A program made the translations under genes and the position numbers. Shown in pieces: positions 24,851 through 35,559 of a stretch of 64,000 bases of DNA. Numbering within the stretch: the first letter of the stretch is position 1; the number at the start of each line of letters is the position of its first letter. The notes beneath the pieces were generated by a model, which made no database searches, was not told where the DNA came from, and saw nothing but the letters and a program-made list of their open reading frames with translations. Origin of the DNA: Sycobia sp. Sy_11 (lineage: Eukaryota; Arthropoda; Insecta; Hymenoptera; Epichrysomallidae); the NCBI GenBank assembly GCA_018907035.1, contig JACCIC010000138.1, positions 571,001 through 635,000 on the forward strand. Reading direction: 5' to 3'.

Positions 24851-25279
24851 AGTAGCAGGATTTTAGATATTTTTAATGCGTATTGTTTGTATGAAAAAGT
24901 GATCATAGGTCACCAATATTAACCGAAACCGAAATTAAATGTTTGTTAGTCGGAGCATGACGCATATGGACGGTAATGCCCGTGTTAAATTTTTCATAAT
25001 TGAAAAAACTACTCTATACGCACGGAAAAGTATATTATATTTAGGTTTTTTGGGTCGCTGACTAGGATTCTGAAGTCAAAATTGAAATATTCGAACTTTT
25101 TGACGAACAAAATAAGATAAATCCTTATTTCATAGATTGCGAGACTCGCTCTCAGTACTACCCTGGATCAATGACGTGGACGTGACGAAAATCTGATCCC
25201 ATTGTGTGTGTGTGTCTGTGTGTGTGCATGTGCCTATTCATCATTCTAATCATTATTCGGTACAAAATAGATACGAAGT

Positions 25280-25455
25280 ATATAAAAATTCATATACTTC
25301 GTAACTTTATTAAATTCGTTTGAAAAGAACACTACATATAAGCTGATTTTTTCTTAAAATTTTTACTATTTCTGATTCAGTAATTAGCATATCATATTCA
25401 CAGGTCGCGAGTAGCTTTAAATTTGCAGATAAATTAATTTTATTAAAAATTTTAT
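25280..25455 (+). repeat. 3' intron piece of the relic peptide gene
   Basis: It matches 11840-12010 (ATACTTCGTAACTTTATT, ACTACATATAAGCTGATT, CAGTAATTAGCAT), the 3' part of the copy 4 intron. The match ends before the acceptor and coding exon, where a non-LTR element begins. Confidence 0.6.
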
Positions 25456-26599
25456 GTACTTATTACACAATCCAGTTAATATTCAAAACAATATAACAGT
25501 TAAGTCGTCCTACTGGAACTTCTATTGAGCGGATTGGCAAAAATTTAAAAGTAATATTATAAATGGATTATCATACCTATCTGATAATGTACGGTTCCTT
25601 TCCAAGAAAATCGGGGGCGGATTAGACAAACGTGAAGAATTACAGATCGATCTCACTAACATGTAATATGTGAAAATTAAGGAAGAATATAGTTAATGAA
25701 AGGTTGATGGCCTATTTAGAGATTAATAATTTAATCAGCCCTCTTCAAAGCGGTTTTTGGAAAAACAAATCAACAATTGATCTAAATATAAAAAATTACA
25801 TGTAATTCTAGTGAGGATGGAAATTGAAAAGGCATACGAAATGGTATGGAAAGATAGAATCATTTCTTCATTACTAAACTACAACATCAAGAGAAGAATA
25901 TCAAAATTTATATCAAATTTTTGAAACGGTCGGAGTATCGACGTCAAAGTTAATGGAATTTTATCAAGGAAAACTAATATAACAAATTGAAAACTGTAAG
26001 GATCAATATTAACCGTAACGCTCTCTCTTATCGTTATCTTATGTAGTGGAGAATATAGAGCTTCCAGTAAAAGCTTGTTTGTATGCAGATGACCTTACCT
26101 TTTTTTGTAGTGGTAAATACAAAAATAACACGTGATATAATTCAAAACTCTATAGATACATTAAATGATTGGACAAACTCTACTGGCTTTAAATTTTCGA
26201 ATAATAAAACTGAATTTCTGATTCTCTATAAAACAAATCGACCGAAAATACCAATAAAATTATACCTAGGGAGAAGAAATTACACAAGTTAATGAAATAA
26301 AAATTCTAGGTATGGTTCTAGATAGACAACTATCGTGGAAAAAGCATATCGAAAATTTAAGAAACAACTCAAAAAAAGAAACAATACATTAAAAACACTA
26401 TCATAAAAAAATTGGGGAGCCGACCAACACTATTAATTAGGAGTCTATAGTTCAATCAACATTGGAATATGGTTCAATAATCTACGACTCTAGTAAATTT
26501 ACAGATACTCTCAAAAAGGTACAGAATGCGGGATTAAGAATTGCAATTGGTACTTTTAGAACCATCCCAATAAATCTTAGGAGAGAGTCTTATTACTAC

Positions 26600-26729
26600 T
26601 TTGTTATTATTATTGTTATTGACGGATTTGAAAACACTTTTTAAAATTAAAACATTAGATTATTAAATGGATTTCGTGACAAAAGTAAGGCTAAAGCGAG
26701 TTAGAGCGAGATGATGCGGTATTTGTCCA

Positions 26730-26765
<36 letters not shown>

Positions 26766-26863
26766 TATGTATGCATGTATGTATGTATGTATATGTATGT
26801 ATGTATATGTGTGTATATATGTATGTATATATATGTATATATGTATATGTGTATATGTATGTA

Positions 26864-26909
<46 letters not shown>

Positions 26910-26913
26910 TCTA

Positions 26914-26956
<43 letters not shown>

Positions 26957-27871
26957 TGTAAAATTTGTTATTGATATAATTATTGTAAGTAAAAAGTAAA
27001 AAATTTTAATAAAACGTGTTATGAATAACACATTGTAAATTCTTATTTTTGGAAAAGGTTTTCTCTTCAAGTTTTTTTTCCCAATTAGATTTTGGCGGAG
27101 TTTTCCCTTTTCCCCAGAATGATATGTAAGTCTGGGCGAATGCAAAAATAAGAATATCTATGTTTGTAAGAAAGGGAAGACGTCTTAGTTTTATATTTAT
27201 TTATTATTATAAGTTTATTTAATATTATTTTATATTGGATTTAATATTATTTACCTTAGATTTAATATTATTTATATTATATTTTAGAATTGTGTGTTTT
27301 TATCATTGATAATATTATTGTAATTAATTAATCTATAAAAAATAACAGGCCTAGGACGACAAGAGACTCCCAACGACCTAGCTAGGGCTGTGCATGGGCT
27401 TGTCCATGGCCTGGAAGCCATAAATGCGAGCCAGATGTACTCTAGGCTCGCGACTATTCTGTAAGAATAGACGTGCACGAATTACTATTTGTAAAATCGT
27501 GACCGTGAAGGCTATAAGCCTCAACGTGATGTTTTGTTGAGGCTCTCTAAGCGAAGCCATGGGGAGTCCGAAATCGCGTGCCTAAATAAACGTCAGGATA
27601 TATAATCCTATTGCGATTCGGCGAGGAATCGTAGCGCCTCATACCTTTTCGATGGGGTTGATTTCTGTACTGTACGAAATAAATATTTCGACACTCGAGC
27701 GTCATTCTTTTCGCGGCAGTCTTCTAGTGCAGACGTCTTATTGTTTCGTTTATTAACTGTTCCGTTTAAACTGTTTCGTGTCAATAAAATATTCTTTGCT
27801 CTATTATATTAATAATTGAAGTTTTGTTTTACATAGTCCTAACATCCCAAATCCAGTTCTCGTACGTTATA
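26600..27871. mobile_element. Sequence inserted in the non-LTR element, with microsatellite and possible solo LTR
   Basis: The two halves of the non-LTR element are separated here, and ATTACTAC occurs on both sides (26592-26599 and 27872-27879), which would fit an 8-base target duplication. Inside are a (GTAT)n/(TA)n microsatellite (26727-26953) and a GC-richer part (about 27340-27850) with TATATAA, AATAAA signals and a TAACA end near 27843, which looks LTR-like. No transposase or pol frame was seen. The nature of the insertion is uncertain. Confidence 0.4.
26727..26953. repeat. (ATGT)n/(AT)n microsatellite
   Basis: Long run of ATGT, ATATGT and AT units. The MYVC/IYIH-type frames across it on both strands are artefacts of the repeat. 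Confidence 0.95.
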
Positions 27872-28815
27872 ATTACTACCCTTAAAATACAGACGAATGA
27901 AACTTATAATGAATTATGCATATAAAATAGCAGCTAACCCACTCAATCTAGCAAAGAACTTTATATTTAGAGACAATATATTGAAAGAATCCTATGTTAA
28001 TGCAAAAATTTCCCTTCCATTATGTATAAGAATCAAAGAAATCACTAGAGCATTAAACTTACTAATCCCACAACTATCTGCAATATCGGAGATTTCTTTT
28101 GCACTGAACGCAAGTGATGTAAGTCTTATTACTCAATCGTCTGATAATCTACCATTAGAAGAGACAAAAAAAATACAATAAATTAATATTGACAGAGTGG
28201 AATTATGAATGGAGAAATTATAACCAAATAGTGCTACATGAAATCAGGTACACTATAACAGAAAAAGCAGCTATAGAGAATCTTAGTAGGAGACTACATG
28301 TAGCTATTATCAGAATTAGAATCGGACATATAAAATTATCGCACCAATACTTAAAAGAAAAAAAGGATCCACCTATCTGCGAAGACTGCAACACCCGAAT
28401 TACAATTAAACACCTAATCATAGAATGTAAGCGGTACGGAAAAACTAAAGAAGCAGAAGAAACACAATATAAATATGTAAAGGGTTATTTTCCAGACACA
28501 CAAAACATGTACAAGCTAATAAACCTTAAAAATGAAAACAATATTATTAGAATACTATAAAAAAATACATTATTAGAAATGCCACCTAAAAAAAATAAAT
28601 AAATAAATAAATGAAAAAAACACAAAATCATAGAGAATGAATTATTGTTTCTTTATTTTTTCTTCTACACAAAATAATATGTAACATATGCACGAAGTCG
28701 ATAATGAATTTACTGTTGATGCGACTGAAAATAAAGTTAAAAAAAAAAACAGAAAAATTAAATGAACTTTCAACTATTTAAAAAATGAGGTTTTAAATTT
28801 TAAAAATATTATTCG

Positions 28816-28956
28816 TTATGAAAATCCAAATTTCGACATTGAAATACAGTTGTCGAAATTGCGCTGCTCGATTGAATTGATGATACGCTTCGTGCGTGGA
28901 CCAATGCAGTCTTGTGCGCAATGGCCAACTATATCGCAGGTGTTGCACAATATACT
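28816..28956 (-). pseudogene. Coding end with a CCHC zinc knuckle, possibly a terminal exon
   Basis: On the minus strand a frame runs from about 28956 to a stop at 28816. It begins ILCNTCDIVGHCAQDC, that is C-x2-C-x4-H-x4-C, followed by about 30 residues. A possible acceptor (TAG) lies just before it, and an AATAAA signal for a minus-strand transcript lies near 28652-28657. Zinc knuckles of this form occur in retroelement Gag proteins and at the C-termini of CLIP-type microtubule proteins. The rest of the gene was not found. It may be an isolated exon or a relic. Confidence 0.4.
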
Positions 28957-29220
28957 ATTATACATTCGATATTTTCATTGTATTTTTTCTAAAAAAAAAA
29001 TGAATCAATATTTAAACATATCATATTATTATGTATATCATATTATTATGTCGTGTTTAGCAGCCAAAAAAAAAGTGTTGATTGACTAAAATGATATCTT
29101 CTTTGGAATATTAATCCAATCCAATTAATAGTTTGAATTAGTTGCTTTGACCTTATACTTGAAAAAAGTACGGATCATTACTTACACATAGGTGTTGGAA
29201 TGTCGAGGATTATTGAGCGC

Positions 29221-29460
29221 ACACCTGGACATCGTTTTCTACCAGTCAAGCATTAAACTCCCCGTAGGCGTCGTACCGACACATCTTGGCATCGTTTGCT
29301 ACTGACTAAAGATGATACTCACCATATATATCGTTCCGAGATACATGGACATCGCATTCTATCATCCGAATACAAAAGTCCCATTAGAAATCGTCCTGAG
29401 GTTCCGGATATCTTATAAAACTGCTCATACATAAAATTCGAATATTTCCCCGTAGAAGCC
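29221..29460 (+). repeat. Degenerate 60-bp tandem repeat reading as 20-residue repeats
   Basis: Four consecutive 60-base units begin at 29221, 29281, 29341 and 29401, the last shifted by a base. Translated on the plus strand from 29222 they read as a 20-residue repeat of the form [HY]-[LM]-D-I-[VA]-F-Y-x4-K-[LV]-P-x2-[VI]-V-[PL]-[TR]. Unit 2 carries a stop and unit 4 a frame change, so it is a decayed coding array. I do not recognise the protein. Confidence 0.6.
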
Positions 29461-29609
29461 GTATGTAATATATATATATATACAAAAGTCGCAGGGTAAT
29501 ATGTCCGATGAATAGGGCGCGGTATAAGACTGTGGCAACGTTCCGATGCCTTCAGACATTAAAAACTGAGAGATACTGAACGCACTGTGACAGGGAGCAA
29601 TGTCATCGC

Positions 29610-30120
29610 GTCTTCGCGATCTCTGGACGCACTCTGAGCAAGCTTTTCCTTAATTTTTTGATCACATTGCGGTAGAATACTTGATCTACGGTTGCTTCAG
29701 GTGGTACAAACTCTTTATGAACCACCCCTTTGCTGTCGAAGAAGCAAATCAACATGGTTTTCACTTTGGACTTGCTCATTCTCGCCTTCTTTGGCCTTGG
29801 CGCTCTAGAGGACAGCCACTGTTGGCTTTCTCGTTTAGTTTCTGGGTCACATCGAAAGAACGAACTTTCACCACTAACTCGATTGAGAAGAATAGGTTAA
29901 CTTTCAACCTGCTCAATACGTTATCGCGCACCGTTGCTCTAAATTTTATCTGTTCCATTTTCGTGACATGCACTACTCGCACGTTGTTACGAAATACTAA
30001 ACAGCTGGCGAAAAATTGGTCGTACAAGAGTCGTCAAGGTCTGAATCGAGAGAGTAGGGATCTATTATTACGGTGGCGGAGTTACAGATTCGCAGCGTTA
30101 CCAGAGACCAATAAATAAAA
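29610..30120 (-). mobile_element. Mariner transposase fragment
   Basis: On the minus strand the sequence reads, in pieces, a DPETKRESQQWLSS-like region near 29830, PRPKKARMSKSKVKTM near 29770, then FDSKGVVHKEFVPPEATVDQ (29740-29690) and a truncated VRPEIAKTR end near 29615. It is homologous to 13340-13790 but keeps an extra segment deleted there. Frames are broken, and both ends are missing or unrecognised. Confidence 0.65.
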
Positions 30121-30880
30121 TCGGTCGCATTACTTAATTATCTGCCCTCGAATAACGATCATGTAAGATTAAATAATAAGCATCCGCGAGAATATCGTCC
30201 TCCAATTAAAAATGATGGCAAATATTTATCGGGAGCTGCTTCAAAGATTCGTTCTGCTTTGAGTAGTTGCTAACAATCAAATTTAGAATAGATAATACAA
30301 AATTTAGAAATTCATTGTTCTCTATCATTGGTTCTTCAGTATTCTAATTGTACTTGATATTTTGAAAATTTGCATACATATTGTATAGTGCGAAGTATTG
30401 ATTATCAGTAATGTCGAGATTTAAATTACCATATAGATAATTTTGTGAAATTAGATATAGCTCAATATTACTTATATTATAATGATCGAAACAACTGACG
30501 TTAGATGTTGTATGATTTTTCAGATTTTTCTGATAGCCAAAAATGACAAAATTAGCTTTTTCAATGGAATTAAAGCGACGATCCTCAATGTCGCTCCTAA
30601 TATTCTTTCATTTCCCTTTGAATATAATCATAAATTTTGTTTTTAACATTTCGATGGGATGACGTCATATGACGCATAACAAGTTTACATCATGAAATAG
30701 ATGAAAATAACTTTTTGGGGTCGCTAATGACGAATACGATAGCAGATTAGAAAAATTCCTTCCTTCTAAGGTGAATAATAACTTGTAGTATCACTATAGA
30801 TACTACAACTTAGAATATAGAAAAGGCGTAAAATATGCTCGGATGGCACTTACATTAAACTAAAATAGATGAATGGCCAT
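30120..30880. other. AT-rich DNA without recognised genes
   Basis: No coding frame, repeat of the peptide unit or mobile-element motif was recognised. Confidence 0.3.
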
Positions 30881-31174
30881 TCAAAATAAAGAGTGCACAA
30901 TTCCTACCAGCGAACGCTTGCACACAAAGATCACAAGGATCGAGAAGAAGGTGTTGCCCATAGCATATATACATACACACGAACACCGCAGGTCCGATGT
31001 CTCAGAGACGCCGCGATATCGCAGATTACCGATCAAAGGCAGAAGAATGATGGCAACACCTTGAGGTGCGAACGGCTTCAAGTAGCGCAGGAAATAGCTT
31101 GACAGATATTCCCTAGGCCTGCGTCGCTGGTTGGTGATTATACTAGCGGTATCAATACTGCATCTAGGTACCAA
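30881..31174 (-). other. GC-richer ORF resembling a membrane-transporter exon
   Basis: This 97-codon minus-strand frame is GC-richer than its surroundings. It contains a hydrophobic segment (VAIILLPLIGNL), a DLRC-type linker and a second hydrophobic stretch ending ILVIFV. The pattern loosely recalls the first two membrane segments of SLC13-type (Indy-like) transporters. The resemblance is weak and from memory, and no neighbouring exon was found. It could be a gene fragment, a relic or chance. Confidence 0.25.
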
Positions 31175-31589
31175 TTACTAAGGCCCTGAATCAAAAATGC
31201 TCGCAACAAACTACATTAACAAAGTATTGCACAGTGTATATACTTTTGTGGAGAAAAAGGATCGACCTAGCGGGACGACCTTTGAAGAAGTACTGATTTT
31301 CTGTGCATCTGTACATAAACTCGGTTAGATCTTATGAGCCGATCTTCAAAACATTTTACATCTCCGTTGGTTCAAGTAGAAGGCCTGCAACCTATAAAAA
31401 TACAGGGTATTCCCAATCGCACAAACGGATTGGTATTGAATTTCGTACTCTCCGCGCGGAGTCTTCATTTTTACACGCCTATTCCTTTACCTGGGATTTC
31501 ACGGTACCTTTCATCTCGTCTAGGAAAACTCCTATAACATTGTCGGCCACGTATACTTAATAGAGAGGTGCAATAAATGCGACATTCAT

Positions 31590-31730
31590 TTACGAATGCA
31601 CTCTCTCATTCGCGCGCGCTCTCTCACTTGTGAGCTTCTCTCTCTCTCTCGCACTCGCTCTATCTCTCTCTATCTCTTTCTTCCTTTCTCACTCTCACGC
31701 GCTCGCTCTCACTCACACGCTTTCCAACCA
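31590..31730. repeat. CT-rich low-complexity tract
   Basis: Imperfect (CT)n with GCGCGC and CACT interruptions. No coding evidence. Confidence 0.8.
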
Positions 31731-32014
31731 ACACACGGAGCGCAAATGGCGCGAACAAAGTTGATTGCTAATAACCAAATTGAACATCATACGCAAACAT
31801 TTTGCGCAAATCAGCGTTGACATATCGATGCATATAAAATACATTTATAATAGCAATTAGAATAGTTTTTCAAAAATAGATTATTTATATAAGCTAATCT
31901 TGTTGACACTTATAAACCGAAACAAACTAACATATATCTTTTTGTAATATATGACAGTTTTATTTTTTCAATATTTGTTTCGATATAAAAATAATCATAA
32001 GAGCTATTGTATGC

Positions 32015-32348
32015 GTAAGTCATTTTACTGCTTTAAAATAAATAGAAATTTCTTGGAAATGCGGAAACATAAGTACGGACTTTGTATTTATGACGGGCAC
32101 ATGCGTGCGGCGAATTTCTTATCGCGTTCTAGCAGCTTTTAATAGATTTGTTTATGCTGAGGCAAACGCTACTAGGAATCTTAATAAAAATGGATGAAGG
32201 AATTAAATTTTGATTGTAAAAAAATGTTTTTTAACGTATAAAAAAAATTCCTATCCTCCGCCATTCCCACTTTTGACTAACAAAATTCGACGACGCAACT
32301 ACAAGCGGATATAAATACAGCTCGTTTGAGCGGTTTATTGTTGCCAGA
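32015..32348 (+). promoter_or_regulatory. Promoter of peptide gene 6
   Basis: It has the conserved module (TTTACTGCTTTAAAATAAAT, then a changed ATGCGGAAAC, and TTATCG instead of TTATCT), CTCCGCCATTCC, TATAAAT at 32310-32316 and GCCAGATTTTTT with its A at 32346 (spacing 36). The donor GTAAGT at 32541-32546 and the acceptor TAG ending at 33033 define a 493-base 5'UTR intron. Confidence 0.75.
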
Positions 32349-33059
32349 TTTTTTAATACGTAAAATATTAACTAAACACGTCAATTCTAATTTCGTTCTA
32401 TTTTATTCAATTTCGTTTTATTTCCATCTTACAATCTAATTTTGTACTTGAATTAATACTTTTAATTATTGACATTTTTTAAATACAAGTATAGTATTAC
32501 TTTATATCAAGGCGTTTCTACAGCACAATTAAACAAAAAAGTAAGTATAACTTAATTTAATTATAAGTCTTAACTTCTTAATATATAATCAACAACCAGC
32601 TCGTGAACGTTTCTAGATCGCAAAGTAACTCAGGGTTTTTCTGTGGACTAATTTCGGTAATAATCACAGTGTTTATGATATTATTGTATTATTCCCTAAC
32701 ATTTGCTTCTATTTTCGGTATTATTTGCACTACGAACATATATTAATAGCATCTAGCAGCTACAAAACTTGCAAAAAAAACAATGTAAATGTAAAAATTA
32801 ATATATTTCGTAACTTTATTGAATTAATTCGAAGAGAATACTACATATAAGCTGATTCTTTATTAAGCTTTTACTATTTCTGATCCATTAATTAGCATTT
32901 CATATGAATGGGCTGAGAGTAACTTTGAATTTGCACAGAGATTAATTTTATTAAACATTTTATTTATATCCATAATCATAATTATGGATATAAAATAATG
33001 ACTATAATATTTATGAAATTCATTCTTATGTAGGACGTTGGAACATCGATCTATTGAAA

Positions 33060-33266
33060 ATGAAGACGGCACTATTCCTGTTTGCATTTGTCGTTTTTAT
33101 TTTTAAGTTACACGTTGCAGTGGGACAAGTATGTACGCCTGTCTTAATAGCGAATTGCCCGTCGAGCGAAACTGCACGGATTTGTCGAAACCTATTACCT
33201 GACAATAGGTGTCACTGTAACGCTGAAAGACAGTGCTATTGTAATCCATGCTCAAAATTTTCCTGA
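33060..33266 (+). CDS. Secreted eight-cysteine peptide, copy 6
   Basis: This 68-residue peptide has a signal peptide ending AVG and cysteines at 25, 33, 42, 51, 53, 59, 61 and 64, followed by an SKFS tail. The loops differ from the 1-22 kb group (ANCPSSETARIC between cysteines 2 and 3; YCNPC at the end as in copies 7 and 8), so this copy belongs to a more diverged branch. A TTG six bases upstream is in frame, but the ATG at 33060 matches the family start. Its own TATA promoter and 5'UTR intron are present. Function is unknown. Confidence 0.85.
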   Translation: MKTALFLFAFVVFIFKLHVAVGQVCTPVLIANCPSSETARICRNLLPDNRCHCNAERQCYCNPCSKFS

Positions 33267-33299
33267 AAACCATACATAATTTATTTAAATAAACTGTAT

Positions 33300-34740
33300 G
33301 ATACGACACGTTAGACTATAATTAATCAATACACACACTGTTCCAGACTAATCAAGATAACATTTTAACTATTTGGAAAAAATTAAAAAATTAATTTTTG
33401 AAACATATAAATCTATTGTTAATTAACATATTAGTAAAATGTAACATTTTTATTTTACTTATATCGCTTGTTTCTAAATAAACTAACAAATATTTTTATT
33501 GGTTTTATAGTTTCTTTTCTGTTTTTAAAATTATCAATGATTTTAACTATCGAGAATTTACATTCTTTTTTAATATCAATAGTAAAATTAAAAATATTAC
33601 TTTGGAGATCGGCGATGATTTCTTTTGTGGGGAGATTATTGCTTTAATATTCCATATTTGGTACTTTTGGACTTGATACTTACTACTTCTGTGAGTATTA
33701 TCTTGTGAGTTAAAGTCCTGAATCAATTTATATTATATAAATTACTAGTATGATAATTAATTTACTGTAAGCATAATAAAAATATTTATTAACATAATAT
33801 GTAATGTGACAAAAGAAATGAATTTATTGCTGAAATGTATTGACCAATCGTTATCAATGTGGTCAATTAAACGCGTATTGCTAACACAGAAACGGGGATT
33901 AACAAGTTGATTAATTAAAAGCTAACAAGTAATCGATAAATTCCTATACTTTCACTATGGACCTCTATTCAATTAATACCGAAGCTGATTATAATATGTT
34001 CTCGAATGCAAGTTCCTGCGTTAGAAAGACAAGAATTAACAAGTACGTACAATTTAAGAATCATTTGCAATTATTTAATACTAATAAACAATTATTAACA
34101 GCCGATTCAATAACAGAGACCATAGAAGTTTAAAAGAAAATAGTTGAAATTTGAACCTGATTGAATGGATCATATAGCTTCAATTAATTTATCACGAATG
34201 TAGTACGTAAGCACTTAATAAGAAACTGGAGTCTTCCATCGTTCAAACCTACTCCATGCTCCTGCACTTAAATTTTATAGTACCGAGATATACGCGTCCA
34301 AAGCAAGGCTTTCGCCCAGTTTCCGAATAGATATTTTCTTTTATATATCATCGCGCTAAGTTAAGCGGCTTACGTTCAGACATACTGGAGCTTGCGCAGC
34401 AAATATCTTGCTGAATAAATCAATGACAATTCCATTAAGCAGCTGATCATGATTTTAGATAAAAATATAACATATACTTACATCGTCATGCTTGTAAGAA
34501 TACCAAGAAACCCGTGATTTAAATTCAAATAAAACAATAACTGTCGAAACCGACTTAATATCTTTCTTGTTTTAAAGAAGAGGAAGATAAAAAGAATGAA
34601 AAAGGACAAAATATACATAAAAACGCTCGTACGCACGATGTTCAAAACCACAGTGCGTCCACAACACTATCATAAAGGCGTACAACGTTGCGCATACGCG
34701 TATCCGGCATCGATTTGCGAACTCAGTCGAATACAGAGTG
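33300..34740. other. AT-rich flank without recognised genes
   Basis: The first 150 bases resemble the 3' flanks of other copies. The rest holds no coding frame or element that I recognise. Confidence 0.35.
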
Positions 34741-34750
34741 AGAGATAGGC

Positions 34751-34752
<2 letters not shown>

Positions 34753-34799
<47 letters not shown>
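34753..34799. repeat. (TA)n microsatellite
   Basis: Uninterrupted TA run followed by a short GATA run. Confidence 0.95.
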
Positions 34800-34803
<4 letters not shown>

Positions 34804-35134
34804 AGATAGATAGATGGACAATTAATTTATTGACTAGGGACTTGTGTAGTCCATAATAGGCTATACAGTTATTATATAATAAAAGTTTTGAAATAATCGG
34901 TAAATAATTTAGTTTAAAATAATTATTATCCATCATTATATTTGCAAAAAAGGTTAATTAAATAAATAAAATGTATAAATAAAATGTAAAAATTAATAAA
35001 GAAGTTTACTATTGAAACCGTAATATAATATTGGTATAAATAATACTACTATGCAAAATACTGAAATAAATGAAAAAATAAATAAATAAAAAGAAATAAT
35101 AATAAAATACGAAGTATCCATCTAGCACGGGTAT

Positions 35135-35541
35135 TGTTAGCGATTAAAATCAAATACAACCTGACACCAGGATCGGATATTTATAATGGTCTATTTATTG
35201 AAGACACGTTGATCGTTCGAAGTCTGTTTCGCAAGTAAATCTGCTTTATCCAGCGTCTCGCTTATGTACTTCCTTGGACTGTTGCGAAGTGCATATGCGA
35301 GGTTAATCCCTCGAACTCGGTTATATAAGTAATCAGTTTCAGTGCTTCACACTCTCTGGAGCCGTCGAGCCGCTGCGCATATCTTGTTTAAGGCTTGAAA
35401 AGTGATATATATCTAAAGTATTCTTTCTTCACGGCGCTATTTTTAACGGCGTTGTAGCCGCCGGTCGGTCCGCTGCCCCTACACTTTTATATTTTAATAA
35501 AAGTTACACATTAATAAACGGTCTTTCCCTTTTATTCTACA
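35135..35541 (+). mobile_element. Possible solo LTR
   Basis: The segment starts TGTTAG and ends TCTACA. It has TATATAAG near 35323 followed by a TCAGT start motif, and AATAAA near 35513, the usual order in an insect LTR. It is GC-richer than its surroundings and has no coding frame. No clear target-site duplication was found, so the limits are approximate. Confidence 0.35.
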
Positions 35542-35559
35542 AATATTTATATTACATGG

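Larger units (their letters stand above)
25460..28615 (+). mobile_element. Jockey-like non-LTR retrotransposon, 5'-truncated and interrupted
   Basis: Reverse transcriptase motifs read in order: a NYRSISLT stretch (about 25650), INNLISPLQSGFWKNKSTID (about 25725), the first catalytic Asp region as EIEKAYEMVWKD (about 25830), LYADDLTFF at about 26080-26100, then TGFKFSNNKTEF and YGSIIYDSSKF. Frameshifts and stops make it dead. Downstream at 27885-28560 come YAYKIAANPLN and a C-terminal zinc-like region (HQYLKEKKDPPICEDCN, then HLIIECKRYG). The element ends in an AATA-type tail near 28590-28612. About 26600-27871 is foreign sequence inserted in the middle. Confidence 0.8.

Noticed and set aside
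26663..26999. Several frames on both strands rich in Tyr-Ile, Met-Tyr-Val-Cys or Ile-His-Thr
   Set aside because: They are translations of the (ATGT)n/(AT)n microsatellite and have no start context or conservation.
29221..29460. CRISPR-like interpretation of the 60-bp periodic array
   Set aside because: Units are contiguous and diverged without distinct repeats and spacers, and the genome is eukaryotic.
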